Position numbers and translations under genes: made by a program | Shown: one piece after another, positions 1-8,338 of the stretch | Layout of the letters: every line of letters begins with the position of its first letter | Position numbering within the stretch: position 1 is the stretch's first letter | The notes under the pieces: model-generated | Database searches by the model: none | What the model was told of the DNA's origin: nothing | Seen by the model: the letters and a program-made list of their open reading frames with translations, nothing else | Source of the DNA: Flavobacterium difficile | GTDB lineage: Bacteria; Bacteroidota; Bacteroidia; Flavobacteriales; Flavobacteriaceae | Direction: 5' to 3' | DNA: 64,000 bases | NCBI RefSeq assembly: GCF_011392115.1 | Contig: NZ_JAAJBT010000005.1 | Location: 62,001 to 126,000 of the forward strand

Positions 1-663
1 CTTAACGTAAGCTCTAGCGAAAGAAAGAATAGCACTACCAGGACCTTTTGAATCCGGCACCTCAACACCTTCTTTTTTAGCAAGATTTTTCATTAACTTA
101 TTTACTGCATAAAGCACAAAAATTAAAGCACTTAAAATAAAAGCTAAAATTCCTAAAATAAAATTATTTGAAAAACCGCCCTCTGAACCACCATCGCCAA
201 CAGCAGGTGCAGCAGTTTTAGGGGTTTCTGCCGCTGGAGCCACTTCCATTGTGTAAGCAATGATATTATCAATATCACCATTAGACAATTGAGGAAAAGC
301 AGTCATGTTCGCTTTAGCATAATCATCATAAACCTTTACCGCTCTCGCATCACCAGATTTAATAAGATCAGAACTGTTTTTAATCCATTTGTACAACCAT
401 TCTTTGTCATACTTATCGCCAACACCTCTCAATGCAGGACCAGTCATTTTTGCATCTAATTTGTGACAAGCGGCACAATTAGTGTTAAACAATTCTTTCC
501 CTTTAACCGGATCACCCGAACCAGATGCTGGTGCCGCTGCTGCTGCAGCTGGCGCAGCCGCTGCAGCAGGCTCTTGCGCAGAAACGCCAACTGCAAATAT
601 TGCAGAAAACGCTAAAGAAAAGATAGTTTTTGAAAACGATTTAGGGTTACCCAACTTTTTCAT
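1..663 (-). CDS. actA: ActA, cytochrome c subunit of alternative complex III (partial, C-terminus outside window)
   Basis: This is the N-terminal 221 residues of a membrane cytochrome c. An N-terminal signal sequence ends near VSAQ and is followed by an Ala/Pro-rich linker. A mono-haem domain comes next, with the haem-binding CAACH at residues 63-67 and a distal-Met candidate in MTAFPQL. A single transmembrane helix (NNFILGILAFILSALIFVLY) follows, and the frame runs off the window at base 1. In Flavobacteriaceae this order (mono-haem domain, helix, then a multihaem domain) is the ActA subunit of the quinol:cytochrome c oxidoreductase, which passes electrons from menaquinol to cytochrome c oxidase. 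The multihaem part is not visible, so the assignment rests on the N-terminal layout and on family knowledge. Confidence 0.75.
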   Translation of the reverse strand, partial: MKKLGNPKSFSKTIFSLAFSAIFAVGVSAQEPAAAAAPAAAAAAPASGSGDPVKGKELFNTNCAACHKLDAKMTGPALRGVGDKYDKEWLYKWIKNSSDLIKSGDARAVKVYDDYAKANMTAFPQLSNGDIDNIIAYTMEVAPAAETPKTAAPAVGDGGSEGGFSNNFILGILAFILSALIFVLYAVNKLMKNLAKKEGVEVPDSKGPGSAILSFARAYVK

Positions 664-820
664 ATTAAAAATTAATTATCAAACTTATTTTTGGTATGGT
701 TTTAGCGTTAGCTTAATCATACTTTTTAAAAACTTGGACAAAAATACAACATTACAAGAATTATCAAAACCTTAAATTTATCAGAAAATGTAATTTATTT
801 TAATTCTAAATAAGATTGCG

Positions 821-851
821 ATTGATAATTTAAATCTAAATAATAAATTTG
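821..851 (+). promoter_or_regulatory. Putative promoter of the SPOR-domain gene
   Basis: A −7 box TAAATTTG at 844-851 matches the Bacteroidota TAnnTTTG. ATTG at 821-824 lies 19 bp upstream and can serve as the −33 element. The start codon is 19 bp downstream. Confidence 0.5.
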
Positions 852-869
852 CAATAAATATCATTCATT

Positions 870-1262
870 ATGAAGACTTTAAAAAAAATAACAGTAGTTT
901 CAATTTCAATAGTTGGTTTATTTACAACTCAAAATATTTTTTCGCAAACTAAAAAAAGCAACATAGAACAGGACGAAAAAATAGAAAGATTACTAAACGA
1001 AAAAAGAAAAAGCAATTCTGCAATTACAATTAACGATAAATTTAAAATACAAATTTACTTCGGAACAATAGAAGAATCAAAAAAAACATTACTAGCTTTT
1101 AAAAAAGACTTTTCCCAAACAGACGGAACGATAACATTTAGCAATCCCTCATACAAAGTTTGGGTAGGCAGTTATAAAAGTAAGATCGAAGCTGAAAAAG
1201 CATTAATTGGTATAAAGAAAAAATATCCTACTGCTGTCATTATAGAGCCCAACAAAAAATAA
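870..1262 (+). CDS. Secreted SPOR-domain protein
   Basis: This is a 130-residue protein. An N-terminal signal peptide ends near NIFSQ (residue 26), a short charged linker follows, and a SPOR domain covers about residues 58-126 (FKIQIYFG ... YKVWVGSYKSKIEAEKAL). SPOR domains bind denuded glycan strands of peptidoglycan, so a periplasmic, septum- or wall-associated role is likely. It is divergent from actA and has its own promoter-like box. No enzymatic domain is visible and no specific name can be given. Confidence 0.8.
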   Translation: MKTLKKITVVSISIVGLFTTQNIFSQTKKSNIEQDEKIERLLNEKRKSNSAITINDKFKIQIYFGTIEESKKTLLAFKKDFSQTDGTITFSNPSYKVWVGSYKSKIEAEKALIGIKKKYPTAVIIEPNKK

Positions 1263-1315
1263 TTTGTTTTTAATGGCATTATTTTTGTGGCATAAATTCT
1301 TTAAACTTAACTAAC

Positions 1316-3514
1316 ATGAAGAAGAACTACTTATGCCTATTTGGGTTACTTACACTAACAACTCAATTATCTTTTAGTCAAGAAGTTACAGATACCATAA
1401 AGACACAAAACATCGAAGAGATTAAAATCAATTCTAAGAAATTTAAAATTGACAAAAACCAAACCCCATCACAAATTGAAATTATTTCCAAAGAAAAGAT
1501 AGAATTTCAAAATTTTCAAACCACGGCCGATATGTTGGCAAATTCTGGCGCATTATTTGTTCAAAAATCACAACAAGGTGGCGGAAGTCCAGTTATACGA
1601 GGCTTTGAAGCAAGTCGGGTTTTACTTTTGGTTGATGGCGTAAGAATGAACAATTTAATTTTTAGAGCTGGTCACTTGCAAAACGTGATTACTGTAGATG
1701 AAAATTTTCTAGAAACTGCACTCGTTCAATTTGGCCCAACCTCATCATTATACGGAAGTGACGCACTTGGAGGTTCTGTAAATATGATAACTAAAAGCGC
1801 AAAATTCGGAAATGGATTTTCAGGGAATGTAAACACGAGATATTCTTCTGCAAATGAGGAAAAATCGGGGTATTTCGACATCAATTATGGAGCTACAAAT
1901 TTTGCCTCATTGACAGCATTTTCATACAACGATTTTGGTGATTTAAGAATGGGTAAAAAGAAAAATCATAATGGTGATTTTTTTGGCGAAAGAACTACTT
2001 ACGTTCAAACTACAGATAATGTAGATGTATTAACCACAAACAACAACAAATACCTACAAGTTGGGAGCGGATACAAACAATACAACTTCATGCAAAAATT
2101 TACTTATTTGAGTAAAAACAACATCAAACAAAATATTAATTTTCAATATTCAACCTCTTCGGATATCAATAGATATGATCGTTTAACAGATAAATCAAGC
2201 ACGGGTTTAAGAAGTGCAGAATGGTACTACGGCCCTCAAAAAAGACTTTTAGCAGTGTACAGTTTAGAAAAAGAAAACCTTTTTACGAACACTGATTTTA
2301 AACTAGATGCTGGCTATCAAAATGTTGAAGAAAGTAGGATCAATAGGAATTTTGGTTCAGCAAACAGAAACAATAGAATAGAAAAGGTTGGAATTTTTTC
2401 TTTAGCAGCCAACTTCGAAACGAAGTTAAATAAAGGAAATTTATACTTCGGAATTGAAAATTACTATGATGATTTAAATTCTTCTGCATTTAGAGAAAAT
2501 ATCAACACAGGATTAATCACACCTTTAGACAGTAGATATCCAAATGGCGATAACAATATGATGAGAAATGATGTGTATCTTTCTTACAGTTCTAAAAGAT
2601 ATAAAAGCACTAATTTTTCAATGGGTGGACGTATAGGTTATGCTATATTAAACAGTAATATTGCTGATAATTCTGTATTTCCATTGCCTTTTTCTGAAAT
2701 CAAACAACAAAACTTAACCTACAGTGGTAACATTGGAGTAGTGCATAATGCTTCAGAAAATTTCATATTAAAATCTAATTTAAGTTCTGGATTCAGAGTA
2801 CCTAATATTGATGATTTAGCAAAAATATTTGAATCAGGCGCTGGAACATTAATCGTTCCAAACAAAGATTTAAAACCGGAACAAACTGTAACAGGAGATT
2901 TAGGTTTTGTATTGAAATCTAAAACAAATGCCCATCAATTTGATATAACCTATTTTTATACCCAACTTTACGATGCCATAGTAACTGATGAATTTACCTT
3001 TAATGGCTCAAATACATACGATTTTGGCGGCGGTGATGTAAGAAATGTTATCGCAAATCAAAACTTAGGAAAAGCATTTGTAACGGGATTTAACGGAACT
3101 ATTAAAACGGAACTTACCAAGAATTTACAATTTAATGGAAGTTATAATTTCACTCTAGGAAGAGTTACCACTGAAGGAAACAAAAGACCTCTTGATCATA
3201 TACCACCATACTATGGCAGATTGGGCTTTAGCTACACACCAAAATGGGCTACTTTTGAAGCCTACATGCTATTTAATGGTAAAAAACGTTTACAAGATTA
3301 TTCTACTAGCGGAGAAGATAATTTAGTTTATGCGCCAGCTAACGGAATGCCTGCTTGGGAAACCTATAATTTTAAAGTAGGAACAAAACAAATTTATAAT
3401 TTCACTTTATTTGCAGGAGTAGAAAACATTTTAGACACACAGTATAGAAACTTTGCATCTGGAATAAATGCTGCAGGTAGAAATATTTACGGTGGGGCTA
3501 AGTATAGTTTTTAA
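1316..3514 (+). CDS. TonB-dependent receptor, haemoglobin/transferrin/lactoferrin type
   Basis: This is a 732-residue outer-membrane receptor. The signal peptide covers residues 1-22 (ends LSFSQ). The plug domain spans about 45-160 with the typical GSPVIRGFEASRVLLLVDGVRMNN and SSLYGSDALGGSVNM segments, and a 22-strand-type barrel ends in aromatic KYSF. There is no N-terminal carboxypeptidase-like domain, unlike many Bacteroidota receptors. The plug sequence and length resemble the TonB-dependent haemoglobin/transferrin/lactoferrin receptor family, so haem or an iron-protein ligand is the best guess. It is followed after 23 bp by a small monooxygenase, probably as a two-gene operon ending at the terminator near 3850. 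Confidence 0.8.
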   Translation: MKKNYLCLFGLLTLTTQLSFSQEVTDTIKTQNIEEIKINSKKFKIDKNQTPSQIEIISKEKIEFQNFQTTADMLANSGALFVQKSQQGGGSPVIRGFEASRVLLLVDGVRMNNLIFRAGHLQNVITVDENFLETALVQFGPTSSLYGSDALGGSVNMITKSAKFGNGFSGNVNTRYSSANEEKSGYFDINYGATNFASLTAFSYNDFGDLRMGKKKNHNGDFFGERTTYVQTTDNVDVLTTNNNKYLQVGSGYKQYNFMQKFTYLSKNNIKQNINFQYSTSSDINRYDRLTDKSSTGLRSAEWYYGPQKRLLAVYSLEKENLFTNTDFKLDAGYQNVEESRINRNFGSANRNNRIEKVGIFSLAANFETKLNKGNLYFGIENYYDDLNSSAFRENINTGLITPLDSRYPNGDNNMMRNDVYLSYSSKRYKSTNFSMGGRIGYAILNSNIADNSVFPLPFSEIKQQNLTYSGNIGVVHNASENFILKSNLSSGFRVPNIDDLAKIFESGAGTLIVPNKDLKPEQTVTGDLGFVLKSKTNAHQFDITYFYTQLYDAIVTDEFTFNGSNTYDFGGGDVRNVIANQNLGKAFVTGFNGTIKTELTKNLQFNGSYNFTLGRVTTEGNKRPLDHIPPYYGRLGFSYTPKWATFEAYMLFNGKKRLQDYSTSGEDNLVYAPANGMPAWETYNFKVGTKQIYNFTLFAGVENILDTQYRNFASGINAAGRNIYGGAKYSF

Positions 3515-3537
3515 AAATAATTCATATAATTCATAAA

Positions 3538-3828
3538 ATGGCTACAATTCATATTACAGTAATCCTAAAATCTAAGGAAGAAGAAACGGAAAAAGTAAAA
3601 AGTACACTGGAAAATCTTGTCAAAAATGCGACATCGGAACCAGGATGTTTGCAGTATAAACTTCATCAAGAAATACAAGACAAATCGGTGTTTGTTTTAC
3701 ATGAAACTTGGGAAAATCAAGAATTGTTTGACATACATAACGCACAACAATATGTAAAAGACTTTTTCGCCATTGCTCCGACATTATTACGAGATAAACC
3801 AGAAGTAATTTTTACCAATCTTTTATAA
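3538..3828 (+). CDS. Antibiotic-biosynthesis-monooxygenase (ABM) fold protein
   Basis: This is a 96-residue single-domain protein with the dimeric ferredoxin-like ABM pattern: a beta strand ITVILKSKE, a helix, EPGCLQYKLHQ, a strand with FVLHETWENQELFDIHN, and a final helix. It resembles YgiN-like quinol monooxygenases. The same fold includes IsdG-type haem monooxygenases. Being downstream of a haem-type receptor makes haem processing possible, but the IsdG catalytic set cannot be established from sequence alone. Cytoplasmic; no signal peptide. Confidence 0.7.
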   Translation: MATIHITVILKSKEEETEKVKSTLENLVKNATSEPGCLQYKLHQEIQDKSVFVLHETWENQELFDIHNAQQYVKDFFAIAPTLLRDKPEVIFTNLL

Positions 3829-3834
3829 AACAAA

Positions 3835-3865
3835 AAATGCGAATTCAACAATTCGCATTTTTTTT
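3835..3865. terminator. Bidirectional rho-independent terminator
   Basis: An 11-bp perfect stem (AAATGCGAATT at 3835-3845, AATTCGCATTT at 3850-3860) has a 4-base loop, with T-runs on both sides. It ends the + strand TonB receptor operon and also lies downstream of the − strand gene ending at 3919. Confidence 0.85.
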
Positions 3866-3918
3866 ATCCCAAATTAAGAATAAAATTGTAAAAAAATAAT
3901 CTCAAGTGTAAAAGGGTA

Positions 3919-4155
3919 TTATCTATACAATTCATCAATTTTGTTAGCTAATTGATCATCTAATTCAGTGATTTTTTGTTGGTCGTAGGTAAATAATGTA
4001 ATTTCTAATTGAAAGGCCTTGAAGATTTTACAATCTGGATGGTGATTAATTTCATCAGCAAAAATAGCCACTTTTAAAAGAAAGCTTACTAATTCTGTTT
4101 GCGATTGAAACTTAAAAGTATTCACTAGTTTTCCATCAACTACATTCCATTCCAT
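3919..4155 (-). CDS. 4a-hydroxytetrahydrobiopterin dehydratase (PCD/DCoH family)
   Basis: This is a 78-residue protein, a little shorter than the usual 95-110. It has the family core: F-x-F segment, VAIFADEINHHPD with the catalytic HH pair, then an ITLFTYDQQKITELD strand-turn-helix. PCD recycles the 4a-hydroxy-pterin made by aromatic amino acid hydroxylases. Four bases separate it from the upstream maleate isomerase, so it is the last gene of the aromatic cluster. No pterin-dependent hydroxylase is visible in the window, so its link to the pathway is unclear. The N-terminus is abbreviated, but the start ATG is the only good one. Confidence 0.7.
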   Translation of the reverse strand: MEWNVVDGKLVNTFKFQSQTELVSFLLKVAIFADEINHHPDCKIFKAFQLEITLFTYDQQKITELDDQLANKIDELYR

Positions 4156-4159
4156 ACAA

Positions 4160-4906
4160 TTAGTATTTTCCGTTTAAAAGTTCTCCGCCAATGGCCGATT
4201 TCGCTTCAATTCCGATTTTTTTCATCATTTCATAAGTTGTACAAACTGCGGCTGATGTGACAGGAATTCCACATTCGGCTTGAATTAAATCAATAGCTTC
4301 TAACGATGGCATTTGTACACAAGCTGAAGCTACCAAAACATCAACATCAGTTAAATCTAATTGCTTATAAATCTCCAATAAATTCATTGGATTTTGAGCC
4401 GCAACTTCTAAATTATCTGGAATTTCCAAAGCGATACTTTGTTTCACTTTTATCCCTTGATTTTCAATATAGTCGACTACCATGTCTGTCAAAGGTCGCA
4501 TATAAGGCGTGATGATTGAAATTTGTTTCGCTCCTAAAACCTTTAAACCATTAATTAAAGCACCAGCAGAAGTTACAATTGGTGTAGGAAAATCATTTGC
4601 CACTGTTTCTTGATGTAAATTCACTTCCGAAACGCAATGATAACCTCTTCCCATACTCATAATTGCTACCAAACAAGCATAACCCATAACATCAACATGA
4701 GCATCAGACAATTCTTGAGCACATTTTAAACTCATCGCGTCCATGGCTTCCAATTCTTCTTTGGTTACTTTTTTCATGCGCATTCTACTACTATGAAACG
4801 TAAAACGCTCGGGTAAAATGGTTTCGCGTGAACGAAAAATAGCTGGTATTTCGGTTTCCATCGTTATGTTAGATGATGGAACTATTTGTCCTATTCTGTA
4901 TTTCAT
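4160..4906 (-). CDS. Maleate cis-trans isomerase-like protein (Asp/Glu racemase superfamily)
   Basis: This is a 248-residue protein with the two catalytic cysteines of the maleate isomerase/arylmalonate decarboxylase/Asp-Glu racemase superfamily: Cys78 in MGYACLV and Cys196 in VASACVQMPS. Length and cysteine spacing fit maleate isomerase (NicE type), which turns maleate into fumarate. The neighbours are a gentisate-type dioxygenase and an FAA hydrolase. If that hydrolase splits maleylpyruvate directly, maleate would be formed and this enzyme would carry it into the TCA cycle. Decarboxylase or racemase activity is possible but fits the context less well. Confidence 0.75.
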   Translation of the reverse strand: MKYRIGQIVPSSNITMETEIPAIFRSRETILPERFTFHSSRMRMKKVTKEELEAMDAMSLKCAQELSDAHVDVMGYACLVAIMSMGRGYHCVSEVNLHQETVANDFPTPIVTSAGALINGLKVLGAKQISIITPYMRPLTDMVVDYIENQGIKVKQSIALEIPDNLEVAAQNPMNLLEIYKQLDLTDVDVLVASACVQMPSLEAIDLIQAECGIPVTSAAVCTTYEMMKKIGIEAKSAIGGELLNGKY

Positions 4907-4920
4907 TTTTACATTTTTTT

Positions 4921-5042
4921 TGGAACGCGGATAAAACGGATTGCTTTAGCAAACGCGAATAACCACTGATTTTTTTTGGAACACAGATTGGAGAAATCTG
5001 AGATATTTTAAAAATTATTTGAATTTCTTCAATCTGTGTTTC
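4921..5042. repeat. Dispersed flavobacterial intergenic repeat, copy 1
   Basis: The first half is a GC-rich block (GGAACGCGGATAAAACGGAT ... AAACGCG). The second half is an inverted repeat whose arms AACACAGATTGGAGAAAT (4980-4997) and ATTTCTTCAATCTGTGTT (5023-5040) differ at one position. A diverged copy lies at 8203-8338, and the inverted-repeat half recurs at 14548-14610. No coding potential is seen. Confidence 0.8.
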
Positions 5043-5048
5043 TTTTAA

Positions 5049-5957
5049 TTATATTTCTTTAATCGTATTTACAATTGTTCCGATTCCTTCCACAGTTGCT
5101 TCAACAACATCTCCATCGTACATCCATTCTTGTGGATTTCTTCCTGCTCCTACTCCAGCTGGTGTTCCGGTTGCAATAATATCTCCAGCTTCTAAAGTGA
5201 AAACCGTACTTAAATCTTCAACTAAATCGTTAATATTAAACAGCATAAACTTTGTATTGGAATTCTGTTTTTCCACACCATTCACTTTTAACGATAAATT
5301 TAAGTTATGTGGATTTTCAATTTCATCTCTTGTGACTAAAACCGGACCCATTGGCGCAAAAGTATCTTGACCTTTCGAAACAATCCATTGTCCTTCTCTA
5401 CGACAATCGCGAGCAGAAATATCGTTAATTACCGTATAACCAAACACATAATCTAAAGCGTCTTCTTTAGAAACATACTTTCCTTTTTTACTAATCACTA
5501 CAGCCAATTCACATTCCCAATCTAATTGAGAAGTTAATTTTGTGTTTTTTATAATCTCTGTATTTGTACCAGTAACTGTAGTTGGTGGTTTGGAAAAAAT
5601 AATAGGTTTAGCAGGTAATTTTCCTGTTGTATCTAGAGTTCTAGCGCTTTCCGCCACATGTTCGGTATAATTTAAACCAATACCGATAATGTTTTTTCTT
5701 GGTTTTTCGATTGGTGCTAAGAAAATCACTTCGTCTAATTCATACGCAATTTCTTCAAAGAAATTTTCTGGAGTTTCCGAAATTAATTCTGTGATTTCAG
5801 CAATAATTTCAAAACCCATATCGATTAAATCTAACATATCGCTTGGCAGTGGAAAGTTAGAAATTTCCCCGAAATCTTCCATATCTATAACCTGGTTGTT
5901 ATGAAGGAAACCTAATCTTGGTTCGGTGTCTTGTGTTTTGTAAGTAAGTAGTTTCAT
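5049..5957 (-). CDS. Fumarylacetoacetate hydrolase family protein, probable maleyl-/fumarylpyruvate hydrolase
   Basis: This is a 302-residue protein. An N-terminal beta domain occupies about residues 1-75, and the FAH catalytic domain starts at IIGIGLNYTEH (90-100). Metal ligands are visible as Glu148/Glu150 in LDWECEL and Asp179 in NDISARD; KGQDTFAPMGP (195-205) is the usual active-site loop. The family cleaves C-C bonds of acylpyruvates. Next to a gentisate-type ring-cleavage dioxygenase the expected substrate is maleylpyruvate or fumarylpyruvate. No maleylpyruvate isomerase (glutathione S-transferase or DinB type) is present, and a maleate isomerase follows directly, which favours direct hydrolysis of maleylpyruvate to maleate and pyruvate. 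That last step is inference. Confidence 0.8.
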   Translation of the reverse strand: MKLLTYKTQDTEPRLGFLHNNQVIDMEDFGEISNFPLPSDMLDLIDMGFEIIAEITELISETPENFFEEIAYELDEVIFLAPIEKPRKNIIGIGLNYTEHVAESARTLDTTGKLPAKPIIFSKPPTTVTGTNTEIIKNTKLTSQLDWECELAVVISKKGKYVSKEDALDYVFGYTVINDISARDCRREGQWIVSKGQDTFAPMGPVLVTRDEIENPHNLNLSLKVNGVEKQNSNTKFMLFNINDLVEDLSTVFTLEAGDIIATGTPAGVGAGRNPQEWMYDGDVVEATVEGIGTIVNTIKEI

Positions 5958-5969
5958 GTTTATGTGTTT

Positions 5970-6005
5970 AACCGCAAAGAGCGCAAGGATTTACGCAAAG
6001 TTCGC
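5970..6005. repeat. Short intergenic repeat (ACCGCAAAGAGCGCAAGG type)
   Basis: The block AACCGCAAAGAGCGCAAGG followed by TTACGCAAAGTTCGCA contains spaced GCAAAG/CGCAA units. From general knowledge this motif is dispersed between genes in many Flavobacterium genomes. Only this copy was seen here. Confidence 0.55.
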
Positions 6006-6049
6006 ATTGTTTTTTATATTAATTATTGATTATTTTAAGGTTGATATTG

Positions 6050-7159
6050 TTATTGCAATTGTTGATGTCCGTTATTTTCTTCTAATTCTCTTGATTGGAA
6101 TAAGCCTAAACTTTCAATTACTGGTAAATCGTTGAATTGAAATAAGCAAGCATCTTCTGTTTCCGATACATTATGATGTTCATGCCAAGCCCAAGATGGT
6201 ACGCAGAAAATATCTCTTTCTTTCCAATCGAAACGTTTTCCGTTAATAATTGAAAAACCATTTCCTTTTGCACACTGATAAACAATTGAACCCGTGTGTT
6301 TGTGCGCTTTTCCTTTAAAACCAGCTGGTAATAATTGCATGGCTGCTCCCATCGTTTGCATCACGTGACCGCCAGTTAATGGATTCGAGTATTGCATGAA
6401 AATTCCATCAAACGGATTGACTTCTGTTACTTTTTGAGCTTCTAAAAGTGCTGGATAAACGTTCTTCCATGAATATTTAAATAAAGGCGAATACGGTTTA
6501 TCCCAAGTTTTATCAGCTGGAATTAATCCGGCACAACCATAAACAATTGGAGAATAATTTAGCGGTTGTACCAAAGGTTGTTTCCCATCATACACGGCAT
6601 AATCATTGGCTTCTAAAGCATTCACTAATGGAATATCTAAGCCATCTTGCCAAATGCAGGTTTTTCCACCTTCTTCTACACCATGTTCATGCCAAGTTGA
6701 ATTCGGAGTAATAACGAAATCGTTGACTTCCAACATGATTTTATTTCCATCCACCACAGTATAACCGCCTTCACCTTCCATAATGAATCGAAGTGCCGAC
6801 GCTTTATGTTTATGTGCCGAAGTGCTTTCGCCAGGTCGAGTGACTTGAATTCCAGTATACAACCAACCTACAGCTGCCGAAACGTCTTTACGTTTGTCGT
6901 TTACCAAATATACTACACGTCTTCCCGCTTGTTCTGGCGTTACTAATTCTGATGATTTTAGAACTAACTCACGTAAATCGTCATATTTCCAAAGCATTGG
7001 AACCGATGAACTTCTGGGTTCCCAAGGTTCGATGTCATTGGCAACTGTCCATAAAGCACCAGCGCCAAGTGTTTCTAATTCTTTATAATATTCTACTAAT
7101 TCTGGCGAATCTTGTACTCTAGCGCGACCTATTTGGTCATCTGAAAATTTATCTTCCAT
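6050..7159 (-). CDS. Gentisate 1,2-dioxygenase family bicupin dioxygenase
   Basis: This is a 369-residue protein with two cupin domains. The first cupin (about 105-180) carries the metal ligands His116 and His118 (SAHKHKA) and His157 (TWHEHG), embedded in ALRFIMEGEGGYTVVDG and WQDGLDIPLVN, which are very characteristic of gentisate dioxygenases. The second cupin (about 275-345) keeps KAHKHTG and WHEHHN. The family opens 2,5-dihydroxy- or 5-hydroxy-2-amino-benzoates between C1 and C2. The substrate could be gentisate or 5-hydroxyanthranilate; the sequence cannot decide. It is part of the minus-strand aromatic cluster, between the nitrilase and the FAA hydrolase. Confidence 0.85.
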   Translation of the reverse strand: MEDKFSDDQIGRARVQDSPELVEYYKELETLGAGALWTVANDIEPWEPRSSSVPMLWKYDDLRELVLKSSELVTPEQAGRRVVYLVNDKRKDVSAAVGWLYTGIQVTRPGESTSAHKHKASALRFIMEGEGGYTVVDGNKIMLEVNDFVITPNSTWHEHGVEEGGKTCIWQDGLDIPLVNALEANDYAVYDGKQPLVQPLNYSPIVYGCAGLIPADKTWDKPYSPLFKYSWKNVYPALLEAQKVTEVNPFDGIFMQYSNPLTGGHVMQTMGAAMQLLPAGFKGKAHKHTGSIVYQCAKGNGFSIINGKRFDWKERDIFCVPSWAWHEHHNVSETEDACLFQFNDLPVIESLGLFQSRELEENNGHQQLQ

Positions 7160-7172
7160 AATCTGTATATTT

Positions 7173-7209
7173 AAACCTGTCAGATTTCTAAAACCTGTCA
7201 GGTTTTTTT
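7173..7209. repeat. AACCTGTCAGGTTT-type intergenic repeat
   Basis: Two tandem copies of AAACCTGTCAG (from 7173 and 7191) are present, the second in a palindromic context followed by T7. The T-run lies on the + strand, so it is not a terminator for the minus-strand genes. Related CCTGCAAGGTTT repeats lie at 41023. Confidence 0.55.
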
Positions 7210-7210
7210 G

Positions 7211-8191
7211 TTAGCGTTTATTAAATTCCTCGTGATTGTCGATGAATGTAATTTTTCGAGTTGGTGAGATGTTGACTCTCAAATCAAAAATATCAAATCG
7301 GTTATAATGTCCGAGAATATCGTGCATTTGTTTTGGTTGGATGCATTTTTCTAAATCGATATCTGCATACACCATGCCTTCATTGTCAATTAAAGGCTCG
7401 CCAATTACTGCTCCATTTGGACCAATAAATCCAGAAAAAGCTGAATTTTTACGAGTTAACAATTCCTCTACATTTGGAACGTCTTCTTTTAATGCTTCCA
7501 TAATTTCTTTTGAAATCGTAGAACAAGAAACAATGGTAAACAATTTTCCTTCAAAAGAATGCGCTGCGGCACGAATTTTTATAGCTTCCGCCATATTATA
7601 ATCTGGTGGTGCAACGGGTAATGAAATGTAATTCGCAATATGAATTAATTCACCTTGAGAAAGTAAGGTAAAACGTGCTAAAGTATTGGTGTTTTCGCCA
7701 CAAGCCAAAGTTCCAATTGGACCAATTTCTGTTTGATATACTTTTAAGGAAGAACCATCTCCTGAAGTCCATGTAAGTTTTTCTGCCCAAGTTGGGACTA
7801 ATTTTCGATGCTTCCCGATTAGATTTCCTTTGTTATCAATAATTAAATTAGTGTTGTAAATTTCACCATACGAATCACCACGTTCGTTAATTCCGATTAC
7901 GATGTGAATGTTGTTATCTTTTGCCGCTTGAAACAAAGGTTGCATCACCTCATCATCAGTTTTTACTGAACATTTATATAGTTTTTCATACCATTTACTT
8001 CCTTGAACAGGTGTCATAATCCAATTCCAATATGGATAACCTGCAACAAATACTTCTGGAAAAGCAATCAATTGCGCGCCATTTTGACTCGCTTCTTTTA
8101 CAAATGAAATTGCTTTTACTACTGTTTTTTCTACGTTAAGAAAAACAGGTGATGTTTGAACAGCGGCTGCTTTGAATTTTTTAAAGTCCAT
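7211..8191 (-). CDS. Nitrilase (carbon-nitrogen hydrolase superfamily, nitrilase branch)
   Basis: This is a 326-residue protein with the complete Glu-Lys-Cys triad: Glu46 in AFPEVFVAGYP, Lys130 in GKHRKLVPT, Cys164 in LACGENTN. HRKLVPTWAEKLTW and the CGENTN-LAR context are typical of true nitrilases rather than of amidases such as omega-amidase. The predicted reaction is nitrile to carboxylate plus ammonia. Its place inside the aromatic-acid cluster suggests either that it makes the acid used by the CoA ligase from an aromatic nitrile, or that it acts on a nitrogen-containing ring-cleavage product. Both are inference. Cytoplasmic; no signal peptide. Confidence 0.8.
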   Translation of the reverse strand: MDFKKFKAAAVQTSPVFLNVEKTVVKAISFVKEASQNGAQLIAFPEVFVAGYPYWNWIMTPVQGSKWYEKLYKCSVKTDDEVMQPLFQAAKDNNIHIVIGINERGDSYGEIYNTNLIIDNKGNLIGKHRKLVPTWAEKLTWTSGDGSSLKVYQTEIGPIGTLACGENTNTLARFTLLSQGELIHIANYISLPVAPPDYNMAEAIKIRAAAHSFEGKLFTIVSCSTISKEIMEALKEDVPNVEELLTRKNSAFSGFIGPNGAVIGEPLIDNEGMVYADIDLEKCIQPKQMHDILGHYNRFDIFDLRVNISPTRKITFIDNHEEFNKR

Positions 8192-8202
8192 ATTTTATTG
8201 TT

Positions 8203-8338
8203 TTGGTACGCGGATGAAACGGATTGCTTTGCAAACGCGGATAATTGCTGGTTTTATTTTGAAACACTGACTGTAGAAATTTAAGAAATTTTAAAAATAA
8301 ATCTGTGTGGATTTCTCAGATTTCTTTAATCTGCGTTG
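8203..8338. repeat. Dispersed flavobacterial intergenic repeat, copy 2
   Basis: It has the same organisation as the copy at 4921: a block GGTACGCGGATGAAACGGAT ... GCAAACGCGG, then a degenerate inverted repeat from GAAACACTGACTGTAGAAAT to ATTTCTTTAATCTGCG. It fills the whole gap between the nitrilase and the thioesterase. Confidence 0.8.

Noticed and set aside
482..775. + strand reading frame rich in alanine
   Set aside because: It lies over the actA signal peptide and Ala/Pro linker on the other strand; the actA frame has a haem motif and this one has no domain.
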